From: Rhizobiales bacterium GAS188
GTDB lineage: Bacteria; Pseudomonadota; Alphaproteobacteria; Rhizobiales; Beijerinckiaceae
NCBI GenBank assembly: GCA_900104855.1
Contig: FNSS01000001.1
Location: 5,084,001-5,148,000, forward strand
Reading direction: 5' to 3'
Length of the DNA: 64,000 bases
Under the pieces are notes generated by a model, which was not told the DNA's origin, did no database searches, and worked only from the letters and a program-made list of their open reading frames with translations. The first letter of the stretch is position 1. Each line of letters starts with the position of its first letter. Position numbers and translations under genes: made by a program. Positions 1 to 7,572 of this stretch are shown here, piece by piece.

Positions 1-68
1 CCGCTCCGGGCGCAGTCAATTGCGGTCCGGTTTTCCAACCAGCCGGCCGTGGGCCGCAGGAGAGATGC

Positions 69-743
69 ATGGCTTGGATGCGGTTTTCCCGTGGGTTCCG
101 GCTGGATCCGGTCACCAGGCCATCGCGTGAAGCGCTGGTTATCCTGCTACAGGATCACGGCACTTCAGCTGCCACGCTAGCCCCCGTTGCGGCGCGCTGG
201 GCAACGAGCGTCCCCGCGGCGGCGTTCGTTGTGCTCGACGGGTTTGGGCAGTTCGACCCGCTCTCCTCGCTCGGTCCCGCCGCCAATATCGAGCCGTTGG
301 CGCTTGATCGCATGGCGCAGCATCTCGAGCCTCTGCTCGGGGGCGAACTGCGCTCCAATCGCCTGGATGCCGGCCGCCTCGTCTTGGTCGGCTTTGGATA
401 TGGAGGCACGCTCGCCCTGCACATGGTGCTCCGCAGAGGCTTGGGCTGTGCTGGTGCCCTTGCTTTTGATGCGAAGGTGATGCGCCCTCTCCCTCGGATT
501 CTGAGAGTTGACCAAAAGCTTCGGCTGATTGCGTGCGGAGAGGATGGTGATCACCGCAGCTTGCGCGAGGTGGTGGCGTTGCTCACCACTTACGGAATCG
601 ATACGCGCGCAGCTCTGTTGCCCGGCACTGCGCTGTCCGACCAGGCCATTCGGCACGGCAGCGCCTATCTGGTCGAGCTGGTCGCCACAGCGCAGCGAGG
701 TGATCGATTCCACCTCGACCGAGAGAGCAGCCATGCCCTGTAG
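69..743 (+). CDS. Alpha/beta-hydrolase-fold protein (carboxylesterase-like), probably catalytically dead
   Basis: 224 aa. The order of elements resembles the phospholipase/carboxylesterase (Abhydrolase_2) family: an N-terminal strand ALVILLQDHG, a central nucleophile-elbow region and a late LRLIACGEDGD acid strand. The elbow reads GFGYGG (about 391-408), so tyrosine sits where the family has the catalytic serine of GxSxG. The usual late GH is PGTALSD, so the histidine also looks lost. No signal peptide is obvious. A GGAG lies just upstream of the start; a second ATG lies at 65 in another frame. It lies 100 bp before the RND pump genes on the same strand and may share their transcript. The fold assignment is moderate; loss of catalysis is inferred from the missing residues. 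Confidence 0.6.
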   Translation: MAWMRFSRGFRLDPVTRPSREALVILLQDHGTSAATLAPVAARWATSVPAAAFVVLDGFGQFDPLSSLGPAANIEPLALDRMAQHLEPLLGGELRSNRLDAGRLVLVGFGYGGTLALHMVLRRGLGCAGALAFDAKVMRPLPRILRVDQKLRLIACGEDGDHRSLREVVALLTTYGIDTRAALLPGTALSDQAIRHGSAYLVELVATAQRGDRFHLDRESSHAL

Positions 744-843
744 ACGGTCTGCCACGACCGAGATCGGCGCTGTGCGCGCGCGTGGCCACGACATGGCTCG
801 CCTAGCGAGCGAACGGATCTGAGGACATCCCGGAGGTTCGATC

Positions 844-3800
844 ATGGTTGGCATCGTCAAGCTCGCGCTTCGGCGCCCCTACACATTTGTCGTCATGGCG
901 CTGCTGATCATGATCTTTGGCGTCGCGTCGGCGCTGCGCACGCCGACCGACATTTTTCCGAACATCAACATTCCGGTGATCAGTGTCGTCTTCAGCTATA
1001 CCGGCCTGCCGCCTGACGATATGGCGGGCCGCGTTGTCACCTATTACGAGCGCTCGCTCACCACGAGCGTGAACGACATCGAACACATCGAATCGCAGTC
1101 GATTCCGAATTATGGGATCATCAAGATCTTCTTCCAGCGGACCGTGAACATCAACGCGGCGTTGGCGCAGGTGTCCGCCATGTCGCAAACGGTGCTGAAG
1201 CAGATGCCGGCCGGCATCACGCCGCCGCTGATCTTGAGCTTCAACGCTTCCAGCGTGCCGATCCTGCAGCTCGCGCTTTCGAGCGACAAGCTCTCCGAGA
1301 CGACCTTGTTCGATGATGCGTCGAGCTTCATCCGCCCGCAATTGGCTTCGGTCGCCGGTGCCGCGATCCCATTGCCCTATGGCGGCAAGGTCCGGCAGGT
1401 CCAAGCCGACCTCAATCAGCAGGCGCTGCACACCTACGGCATCTCCGCCAACGACGTCGTCAACGCCTTGTCGATTCAAAACCTGATCACCCCGGTGGGT
1501 ACCCAGAAAATCGGCTCGTTCGAATACACGGTGAATTTGAACGATTCGCCGAGCGCGATCGGCGCCTTCAACGCTCTGCCGATCAAGACCGTCAATGGAA
1601 CGGCCATCTACATGCGCGACGTGGCCCACGTGCATGACGGCAGCCCGCCGCAGACCAATGTGGTCCATGTCGACGACAAGAGCGCCGTGCTGCTGGCGGT
1701 GGTAAAGGCAGGCGCGACCTCGACGCTCGCCATCATTTCCGGCATTAAGCAGTTGCTTCCGAGCGTCGCCAAGACTTTGCCGGCGAGCCTCAATCTGACG
1801 ACAGTCGGTGATCAGTCGGTGTTCGTCACCAGCGCCGTCTCGGGCGTCGTTCGGGAAGGCGCGATCGCGGCCGCGCTGACCGGAATGATGATCCTTCTGT
1901 TCCTCGGCAGCTGGCGCTCGACCCTGATCATCACCGTCTCGATCCCGCTAGCCATTTTGGCTTCGGTGACGACGCTTTCCGTGCTCGGTGAGACGATCAA
2001 CGTCATGACCCTTGGTGGGCTGGCGCTCGCGGTCGGCATTCTGGTCGACGACGCGACCGTGACAATCGAGAACATCAACTGGCATCTCGAGCACGGCAAG
2101 GAGATCGAGACCGCGATTCTCGACGGCGCCAGGCAGCTCGTCATCCCGGCCACCGTGTCGCTGATGTGCATCTGCATCGCCTTCGGGCCGATGTTCGGAC
2201 TGGGCGGCGTCGCCGGCTATCTGTTCCGCCCCCTCGCCGAGGCGGTGGTCTTTGCGCTGATCGCGTCCTACATCCTCTCGCGGACGCTCGTGCCCATCTT
2301 GGCGAATTACCTGCTGCGCAAGCAGGTGCTCCAGGCGCATCCGGTTCAGCATCAGGTGGACGGCGATCCAGAGGCTGTCGCGACCCAACCCAGCCGCAAC
2401 CCCTTGCGGCGATTCCGGCAGGGCTTCGAGCGCCGCTTCAAATCGATTCGCGGCGCCTATGGCGGTCTCCTCCACCTGTGTCTGCAGAACCGCGCCAAGC
2501 TGATCGCCGGGTTCTTGAGCTTCACCCTCGCCTCATTCGCGCTCACCCCCTATCTGGGCCAGGACTTCTTCCCGAGCGTCGATGGCGGCCAGATCAAGAT
2601 GCATGTGCGGGCGCAGACCGGGACGCGCATCGAAGAAACCACCAAGCTCGCCGACCGGATCGGCGAAGCGATCCACAAGATCATCCCGGCCAATGAGCTT
2701 GGTGGCATCGTCGACAATATCGGGCTGAGCGTCAGCGGCATCAACATGGCCTACAACAACTCCGGGACGATCGGGGTCGAGGATGCCGACATCCTGATCA
2801 GCCTCAAGCCGAAACACGCGCCGACCGCAGACTACGTCAAGACGATGCGCGAGCAGCTGCCGCGCCAGTTCCCCGGCACTTCCTTCGCCTTCCTGCCGGC
2901 CGACATCGTCAGCCAGATCCTGAATTTCGGGGTGCCCGCCCCGATCGACCTGCAGGTGGTCGGCAATGATGTGCAGGCGGACCGGACATATGCCAACACG
3001 CTATTGGCGAGGATCAAGCAGATCCCCGGCATCGCCGACGCACGGATCCAGCAGGCCTTCCAACAGCCGACATTGAACGTCAATTTCGATCGTTCGCTGG
3101 CCGGGCTGGTCGGTCTCAGCGAGAAGGACGCGGCGACGGCCATGCTGACTACGCTCGCCGGCAGCTCGCAGACCTCTCCGACCTATTGGCTCGATCCCAC
3201 GACCGGGGTCTCCTATCCAGTGTCGATCCAGACGCCGACGCGCGATATCGGCACGATGAGCGGGCTGAAGAACATACCGGTGACCGCCAGCGCCGGCGCT
3301 GGCGGACAGCTGCTTGGAGGTCTCGCTACCATCGAGCGGACGCCGAGCGATGCCGTCGCCTCGCATTACAATGTTCGCCCCGTCATCGACATCTACGCGA
3401 CGCCGCAGGGACGCGACCTCGGCGGCGTGGCTGCCGATATCCAGAAGGTTATTCAGGACACGGCCCACGACGTACCGAACGGCGCGAGCGTCGTGCTGCG
3501 CGGCCAGGTGACGACGATGACGAGCGCCTATCAGCAGCTCTATGTTGGCCTCGCCTTCGCGATCGTCCTGATCTACCTCTTGATGGTCATCAATTTCCAG
3601 TCCTGGCTCGATCCGTTCGTGATCGTCATGGCGCTGCCGAGCGCACTGGCCGGCATCGTCTGGATGCTGTTTGCCACCGGCACCACGCTCTCCGTCCCGG
3701 CGCTCACCGGGGCCATCATGTGCATGGGCGTCGCCACTGCGAACAGCATTCTGGTGATCAGCTTCGCGCGCGAACGCCTGGCGGCCGGCGTCGACGCGCT

Positions 3801-4056
3801 TGCCGCGGCCCTCGACGCCGGCAGCACCAGGTTCCGGCCCGTGCTGATGACGGCGCTCGCGATGATCATCGGCATGGCGCCGATGGCGATCGAGCCCGGC
3901 CAAAACGCGCCACTCGGCCGCGCGGTGATCGGCGGCCTGCTTTTCGCCACCTGCGCGACGCTGTTCCTCGTGCCGACTATGTTCAGCTTCGTCCACGGCC
4001 TTCAGCACAAGAAGGCAGAGCCCGCCCCAGCCGAGGTTCAACCAATCCAAGCTTGA
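844..4056 (+). CDS. RND-family efflux transporter, permease subunit (AcrB/HAE1 superfamily)
   Basis: 1070 aa, full length for the family. It would be the inner-membrane proton-driven pump of a tripartite efflux system. Visible: TM1 near residues 15-35, large periplasmic loop, TM4 motif GILVDDATVTIEN with the proton-relay acids D402/D403, a second cytoplasmic stretch and periplasmic loop, then TM10-12 with RFRPVLMTALAM, in which the conserved Arg and Thr of the relay are kept. The TM10 lysine of AcrB (K940) is replaced: the aligned stretch is GVATANSILV with Ala966 at that place. A GGAGG about 10 bp upstream supports the start. It is followed 17 bp later by its adaptor gene; no outer-membrane factor is encoded nearby. 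Substrate unknown. Confidence 0.93.
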   Translation: MVGIVKLALRRPYTFVVMALLIMIFGVASALRTPTDIFPNINIPVISVVFSYTGLPPDDMAGRVVTYYERSLTTSVNDIEHIESQSIPNYGIIKIFFQRTVNINAALAQVSAMSQTVLKQMPAGITPPLILSFNASSVPILQLALSSDKLSETTLFDDASSFIRPQLASVAGAAIPLPYGGKVRQVQADLNQQALHTYGISANDVVNALSIQNLITPVGTQKIGSFEYTVNLNDSPSAIGAFNALPIKTVNGTAIYMRDVAHVHDGSPPQTNVVHVDDKSAVLLAVVKAGATSTLAIISGIKQLLPSVAKTLPASLNLTTVGDQSVFVTSAVSGVVREGAIAAALTGMMILLFLGSWRSTLIITVSIPLAILASVTTLSVLGETINVMTLGGLALAVGILVDDATVTIENINWHLEHGKEIETAILDGARQLVIPATVSLMCICIAFGPMFGLGGVAGYLFRPLAEAVVFALIASYILSRTLVPILANYLLRKQVLQAHPVQHQVDGDPEAVATQPSRNPLRRFRQGFERRFKSIRGAYGGLLHLCLQNRAKLIAGFLSFTLASFALTPYLGQDFFPSVDGGQIKMHVRAQTGTRIEETTKLADRIGEAIHKIIPANELGGIVDNIGLSVSGINMAYNNSGTIGVEDADILISLKPKHAPTADYVKTMREQLPRQFPGTSFAFLPADIVSQILNFGVPAPIDLQVVGNDVQADRTYANTLLARIKQIPGIADARIQQAFQQPTLNVNFDRSLAGLVGLSEKDAATAMLTTLAGSSQTSPTYWLDPTTGVSYPVSIQTPTRDIGTMSGLKNIPVTASAGAGGQLLGGLATIERTPSDAVASHYNVRPVIDIYATPQGRDLGGVAADIQKVIQDTAHDVPNGASVVLRGQVTTMTSAYQQLYVGLAFAIVLIYLLMVINFQSWLDPFVIVMALPSALAGIVWMLFATGTTLSVPALTGAIMCMGVATANSILVISFARERLAAGVDALAAALDAGSTRFRPVLMTALAMIIGMAPMAIEPGQNAPLGRAVIGGLLFATCATLFLVPTMFSFVHGLQHKKAEPAPAEVQPIQA

Positions 4057-4073
4057 TGAGATGGAGGCAGATC

Positions 4074-5294
4074 ATGTCCGAGCAACTTGCGTCCTCGCAA
4101 CCCCTCAAGACGCCGAGCCGCCGCCGGCTGCTGCTGATCGGTATTTGTGCCATCGTTGCCGCAGGAGCCATCGCCGCCGATGGCCTCATGAGCCGGGCTC
4201 GCAGCAAGCGGGAGCTCGTGCAATGGACGAACGCACAGGCGATCCCGACCGTGGCGCTTGCAGAGCTCACGCGTGGTGATGCCCAGCAGAGCCTGACCCT
4301 GCCCGGCAACATCCAGCCCTATAGCAAGGCAGCGATCTATGCGCGGGTCAGCGGCTATCTCAAATCCTGGCAGCAGGATATCGGCGCGCATGTGACGGTC
4401 GGCCAACTGCTGGCGACGATCGACACGCCGGACCTCGATCAGCAGCTGGCACAGGCCAGGGCCGATCTGGCGACGGCCGAAGCCAACGAGCAGTTGGCGG
4501 CAATAACCGCCAAGCGCTATGGCGCGCTCGTCGGGCGGCAAATCGTGGCCCAGCAAGTGATGGATGAGAAGGCGGCCGATGCAGCCGCCAAGAAAACCAT
4601 CGCAGACTCTGCCCGGGCGAATCTGGGGCGGCTGCAAGCGATGGAATCCTTCAAGAGTGTCGTCGCCCCCTTCGCCGGCGTCGTTACCCTGCGCAATACC
4701 AGTGTCGGTGCCCTGATCAATGCCGGCAACACGGCCGGGCAGGAGCTGTTCGAGGTTTCCGATCTGCACCGGGTCCGGATCTACGTCCAGGTTCCGCAGT
4801 CATTCTCAGCCGATCTCCGACCGGGCCTGAAGGCGACCTTCGAGATGCCGCAATTTCCGGGGCGGAAATTCGATGCGACCCTCATCACCACATCGAATGC
4901 AATGGATCCGGCATCGCGCAGCGTGCGGGTCGAGCTGCAGGCCGATAATGCGGACGGGACGCTCGTCGGCGGCGATTATTGCAGGGTCGACTTCCGGCTT
5001 CCCGGCGACCCGAACATGGTGCGCCTGCCGGCCACGGCGTTGATACCGGTCAACCGTGGCGTGCAGGTCGCGACTCTCGGTCCGGACAACAAAGTGACTC
5101 TCAAAGCCGTCCAACTCGGCCGGGATTTCGGTGACAGCGTCGAGGTGACGGCCGGCCTCGCTCCACAGGACCGGGTGATCGATAGCCCACCCGAGACGCT
5201 GCAAAACGGCGATATGGTGCAACTGGCGGTCGCGACACCAGCGTCGATTTCGCCACAGGCCGGGGCACCGAGCCTACCAACCAAAGGGAGTTGA
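4074..5294 (+). CDS. RND efflux periplasmic adaptor (membrane fusion protein)
   Basis: 406 aa, HlyD/AcrA-type membrane fusion protein linking the upstream pump to an outer-membrane channel encoded elsewhere. An N-terminal hydrophobic anchor lies at about residues 18-38 (RRRLLLIGICAIVAAGAIAA). It is followed by the biotinyl-lipoyl half motif YARVSGYLKSW, an alanine-rich coiled-coil hairpin (about 115-190), the second lipoyl half VVAPFAGVVTLRNTSVGALI, and a beta-barrel with a membrane-proximal domain. The start ATG at 4074 lies 17 bp after the permease stop and begins the hydrophobic anchor; the reading frame is open further upstream inside the permease gene, but that part is a shadow. Same operon as the pump. 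Confidence 0.92.
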   Translation: MSEQLASSQPLKTPSRRRLLLIGICAIVAAGAIAADGLMSRARSKRELVQWTNAQAIPTVALAELTRGDAQQSLTLPGNIQPYSKAAIYARVSGYLKSWQQDIGAHVTVGQLLATIDTPDLDQQLAQARADLATAEANEQLAAITAKRYGALVGRQIVAQQVMDEKAADAAAKKTIADSARANLGRLQAMESFKSVVAPFAGVVTLRNTSVGALINAGNTAGQELFEVSDLHRVRIYVQVPQSFSADLRPGLKATFEMPQFPGRKFDATLITTSNAMDPASRSVRVELQADNADGTLVGGDYCRVDFRLPGDPNMVRLPATALIPVNRGVQVATLGPDNKVTLKAVQLGRDFGDSVEVTAGLAPQDRVIDSPPETLQNGDMVQLAVATPASISPQAGAPSLPTKGS

Positions 5295-5397
5295 CCGATG
5301 CCACATCGCGGCCAAAGCGAGCTACCGAAGGGAAACCGTCGGCAGTCGTGATATAGGTCGGGGCCACCGGACAACTCTCAATGAGGAGCTCATCGCG

Positions 5398-5802
5398 ATG
5401 ACGAGAACCTACAAGGGCAGCTGCCATTGCGGCAAAGTCCGTTTCGAGGCCGATCTCGATCTCAGCGCCGGAACGGGCAGGTGCAACTGCTCGATCTGCG
5501 CCAAGCGGAGATATTGGGGAACGCAGGTCAAGCCGGAACAGTTCCGGCTGCTTTCAGGCGAGGCGGACCTGGCCGACTACCAGTTCGGCTCCATGAGCGC
5601 GCATCATCGCTTCTGCAAGACGTGCGGCGTTGCCCCCTTCGGGCACGGATATATCGAGGAGATCGGCGGCGCCTATTATTCGGTCAACCTCGCCTGCCTG
5701 GATGAGGTCGACGCCAAGGAGCTAGCCGAAGCGCCGGTGCGCTTCATGGATGGCCGCAACAACAATTGGTGGGAGACGCCTGCCGAAACGCGGCACCTGT
5801 GA
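5398..5802 (+). CDS. GFA family protein (glutathione-dependent formaldehyde-activating enzyme/CENP-V fold)
   Basis: 134 aa, the usual size of a single GFA domain. The zinc-binding cysteines are all in place: SCHCGKVRF near the N-terminus, CNCSIC (about residues 29-34) and FCKTCGV (about 76-82). Family members bind structural and catalytic zinc and include S-(hydroxymethyl)glutathione synthase; most paralogues like this one have no proven substrate. ATGAGGAGCTCATCGCG ahead of the ATG holds a GAGGAG ribosome site. It follows the efflux genes on the same strand with a 103-bp gap. Confidence 0.88.
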   Translation: MTRTYKGSCHCGKVRFEADLDLSAGTGRCNCSICAKRRYWGTQVKPEQFRLLSGEADLADYQFGSMSAHHRFCKTCGVAPFGHGYIEEIGGAYYSVNLACLDEVDAKELAEAPVRFMDGRNNNWWETPAETRHL

Positions 5803-5872
5803 CCCTGCCGGTCGACAGCTGAAAGCCGCGGCACCGTGGCGTTGAATTGAATGCAATCGCGAGGGCGCCGAT

Positions 5873-6229
5873 TTGACCATCACGATCTACGGCATCAAGA
5901 ACTGCGACACGATGAAGAAGGCCCGCTCATGGCTGGACAGCCGGGGCGTGGCCTATGCGTTTCACGACTACAAGGCGTCCGGGTTGGAACGAAAGCGCTT
6001 GGAGCGCTGGTGCCGGGAGCTGGGCTGGGACACCCTGTTGAACCGCGCCGGCACGACCTTCCGCAAGCTCCCCGACGCGGACAAGCAGGGGCTCGATGCC
6101 GCAAAGGCGATGGCGTTGATGCTGGCGCAACCGTCGCTGGTCAAACGTCCTGTCCTCGATCTCGGCAGTCGATTGCTGGTGGGCTTCAGGCCGGAGCTGT
6201 ACCAGAATGCGGTGAGTGCGGCTGGATAG
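5873..6229 (+). CDS. ArsC/Spx family reductase (YffB-like)
   Basis: 118 aa thioredoxin-fold protein of the ArsC superfamily, closest in pattern to the YffB/Spx-like branch. It starts TITIYGIKNCDTMKKA with the single active Cys in NCDT, has the GVAYAFHDYKASGL strand-helix, and ends with LVKRPVLDLGSRLLVGF, the conserved cis-Pro region. True arsenate reductases have HNPxCGTS here, so arsenate reduction is not implied; a glutathione-dependent thiol reductase role is the usual guess. The start is TTG at 5873 with GAGGG about 8 bases upstream; no in-frame ATG precedes the conserved first strand. Confidence 0.85.
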   Translation: MTITIYGIKNCDTMKKARSWLDSRGVAYAFHDYKASGLERKRLERWCRELGWDTLLNRAGTTFRKLPDADKQGLDAAKAMALMLAQPSLVKRPVLDLGSRLLVGFRPELYQNAVSAAG

Positions 6230-6324
6230 GTCCGGGATGGAGCGAAGGGGCGGGCAGGGCCGAACCGATCAATGGCTCCCTGCATCTCCGCCGCGCTCCA
6301 TCCACCCAGATGATTGCGCCGCTG

Positions 6325-7026
6325 CTAAGCCGCGAGACGGGGGCTCAGCTCTCCGAGCGAGACATGGCCGATGAACTTGCCGCTCGAGGTTGCCGGCTTC
6401 TCGTCTTCGATCGCATGGGCGAAGATGACGGCGCTGTCGGCTTCCAGCTTCTGCAGATGCGCGTGCAGCCTTGCATAGTCCCGTTTGAGATCGAAGAGGC
6501 CAAGGTCCTCGCCCCAGCGTGCGATCCCGCACAGATAGGCGTCGGCGACGCTTCGCCTATCGCCCGCGAGCCACTCCTTGCCGGCCAGCATCGTCTCCAG
6601 GCGAGCATAGGCCTTGGCCACTTTTTCGCTGCCCATCGCCCTCAGCATCGCCTTTTCGGGCGCAGCATCGGCCATCTTGTAGGCGGCCCAGATCGGCGCG
6701 AAGGCGCCATGGACGCCGGTGTGAAGATAGGCAAGCACGTGGTTGAGCCGATCGAATTCCGACGTTCCTTGCCGGAAGCCCAATCCCTGGTTCAGGCCCC
6801 TCGCGGCAACGTGATGCAGGATCGCAAGGCTTTCGCTCAGCGCCTCGCCATTTTCTAGAAGCAGAGCCGGTGTCAGGCGCGTCGGATTCACGCGAGCATA
6901 GCGCTCGTCCTTGGGGGCGAGCATGTCGATGCGGCAAAGCCGATAGGGCTCGTCGAGCCATTCGAGCGCCACGATGGACCCGAACGAACAGCCATGGGGG
7001 ACACCGTAAAAGAGCACCGGTTCCAT
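6325..7026 (-). CDS. Glutathione S-transferase family protein
   Basis: 233 aa. N-terminal thioredoxin-like domain begins MEPVLFYGVPHGCSFGS; ENGEALSESLAILHHVA carries the Glu-Ser glutathione-binding pair; an all-alpha C-terminal domain follows, ending in SVADAYLCGIARWG, the typical N-capping/dimer region. ATG at 7026 is chosen because the thioredoxin strand begins there; the frame stays open for 27 further codons upstream but that would run across the divergent regulatory region. Divergently arranged with the HxlR gene at 7147, which is its likely repressor. Substrate unknown (conjugation or thiol-disulfide chemistry). Confidence 0.85.
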   Translation of the reverse strand: MEPVLFYGVPHGCSFGSIVALEWLDEPYRLCRIDMLAPKDERYARVNPTRLTPALLLENGEALSESLAILHHVAARGLNQGLGFRQGTSEFDRLNHVLAYLHTGVHGAFAPIWAAYKMADAAPEKAMLRAMGSEKVAKAYARLETMLAGKEWLAGDRRSVADAYLCGIARWGEDLGLFDLKRDYARLHAHLQKLEADSAVIFAHAIEDEKPATSSGKFIGHVSLGELSPRLAA

Positions 7027-7102
7027 TCCTGATCTCCATTTTTCGGCCGAGAGCGACCGTCGGAGCGGAACATGGCGAAGCTGGTTCCTTTTGTGAAGAA
7101 GG

Positions 7103-7117
7103 CACAATATTGTTGTG
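7103..7117. promoter_or_regulatory. Candidate HxlR operator (inverted repeat CACAA-N5-TTGTG)
   Basis: CACAATATTGTTGTG lies between the divergent GST and HxlR genes, 29 bp upstream of the HxlR start. Perfect 5-bp arms around a 5-bp AT-rich centre suit a winged-helix dimer. Function is inferred from position and symmetry only. Confidence 0.4.
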
Positions 7118-7146
7118 TTGCTACATATTTTATACCGAGGTGGAAC

Positions 7147-7485
7147 ATGAAAGAGAGCGTGTCGGGATGTCCGGTCGAAGAGGCGATGCGCCTGCTCGGC
7201 GGGCGCTGGCGCATCGTGCTGATCTACTACCTGTTGGAGGGACCCAAGCGCTTCAGCGACTTGCGCCGCTCGATGCCCAATATCTCGCTGCGCATGCTGA
7301 CGCTCGACCTGCGTGCCCTCGAGGAATTAGGGCTCGTATCTCGCACCGCCTATCCCGAGGTTCCGGTGCGGGTGGAATACAAGCTCACCACCGAGGGCCG
7401 GCGCCTGCGTAAGCTCGTCGACGTGCTCGGCGAGCTTGGCGAGAGGCTGGCGAAGCGACGGTTGCATCAAGCAGCGAAAACGTGA
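7147..7485 (+). CDS. HxlR-family winged-helix transcriptional regulator
   Basis: 112 aa from the ATG at 7147, which has GAGGTGG immediately upstream; the frame is open 25 codons earlier but that stretch overlaps the intergenic control region. The signature is clear: CPVEEAMRLLGGRWRIVLIYYL, then RFSDLRRSMPNISLRMLTLDLRALEE (recognition helix and wing) and VRVEYKLTTEGRRL. A Cys at residue 7 occupies the position used for redox or electrophile sensing in several HxlR/DUF24 proteins (for example YodB, HypR). Divergent from the GST, which fits control of electrophile detoxification. Confidence 0.9.
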   Translation: MKESVSGCPVEEAMRLLGGRWRIVLIYYLLEGPKRFSDLRRSMPNISLRMLTLDLRALEELGLVSRTAYPEVPVRVEYKLTTEGRRLRKLVDVLGELGERLAKRRLHQAAKT

Positions 7486-7506
7486 TCGGGCTGGTTCGCA
7501 ACGCCT

Positions 7507-7530
7507 GGGACCGCGACCGTCGCGGTGCCC
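7507..7530. repeat. Partial copy of a dispersed GGGACCGCGACCGTC element
   Basis: GGGACCGCGACCGTCGCGGT followed by GCCC sits just after the HxlR stop. The same opening 15 bases start the two 51-bp repeats at 60978 and 62796. It is self-complementary (ACCGCGAC/GTCGCGGT) and lies at the convergent end of two genes. Confidence 0.5.
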
Positions 7531-7572
7531 TTTGCCCAGCGGGGTGGGCGCCGCCGCCCGCGATGTGGCCGT

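Noticed and set aside
3001-4050. 349-codon leftward frame opposite the RND permease
   Set aside because: Codon-position shadow of a GC-rich gene; composition very rich in His, Arg and Asp and no protein pattern.
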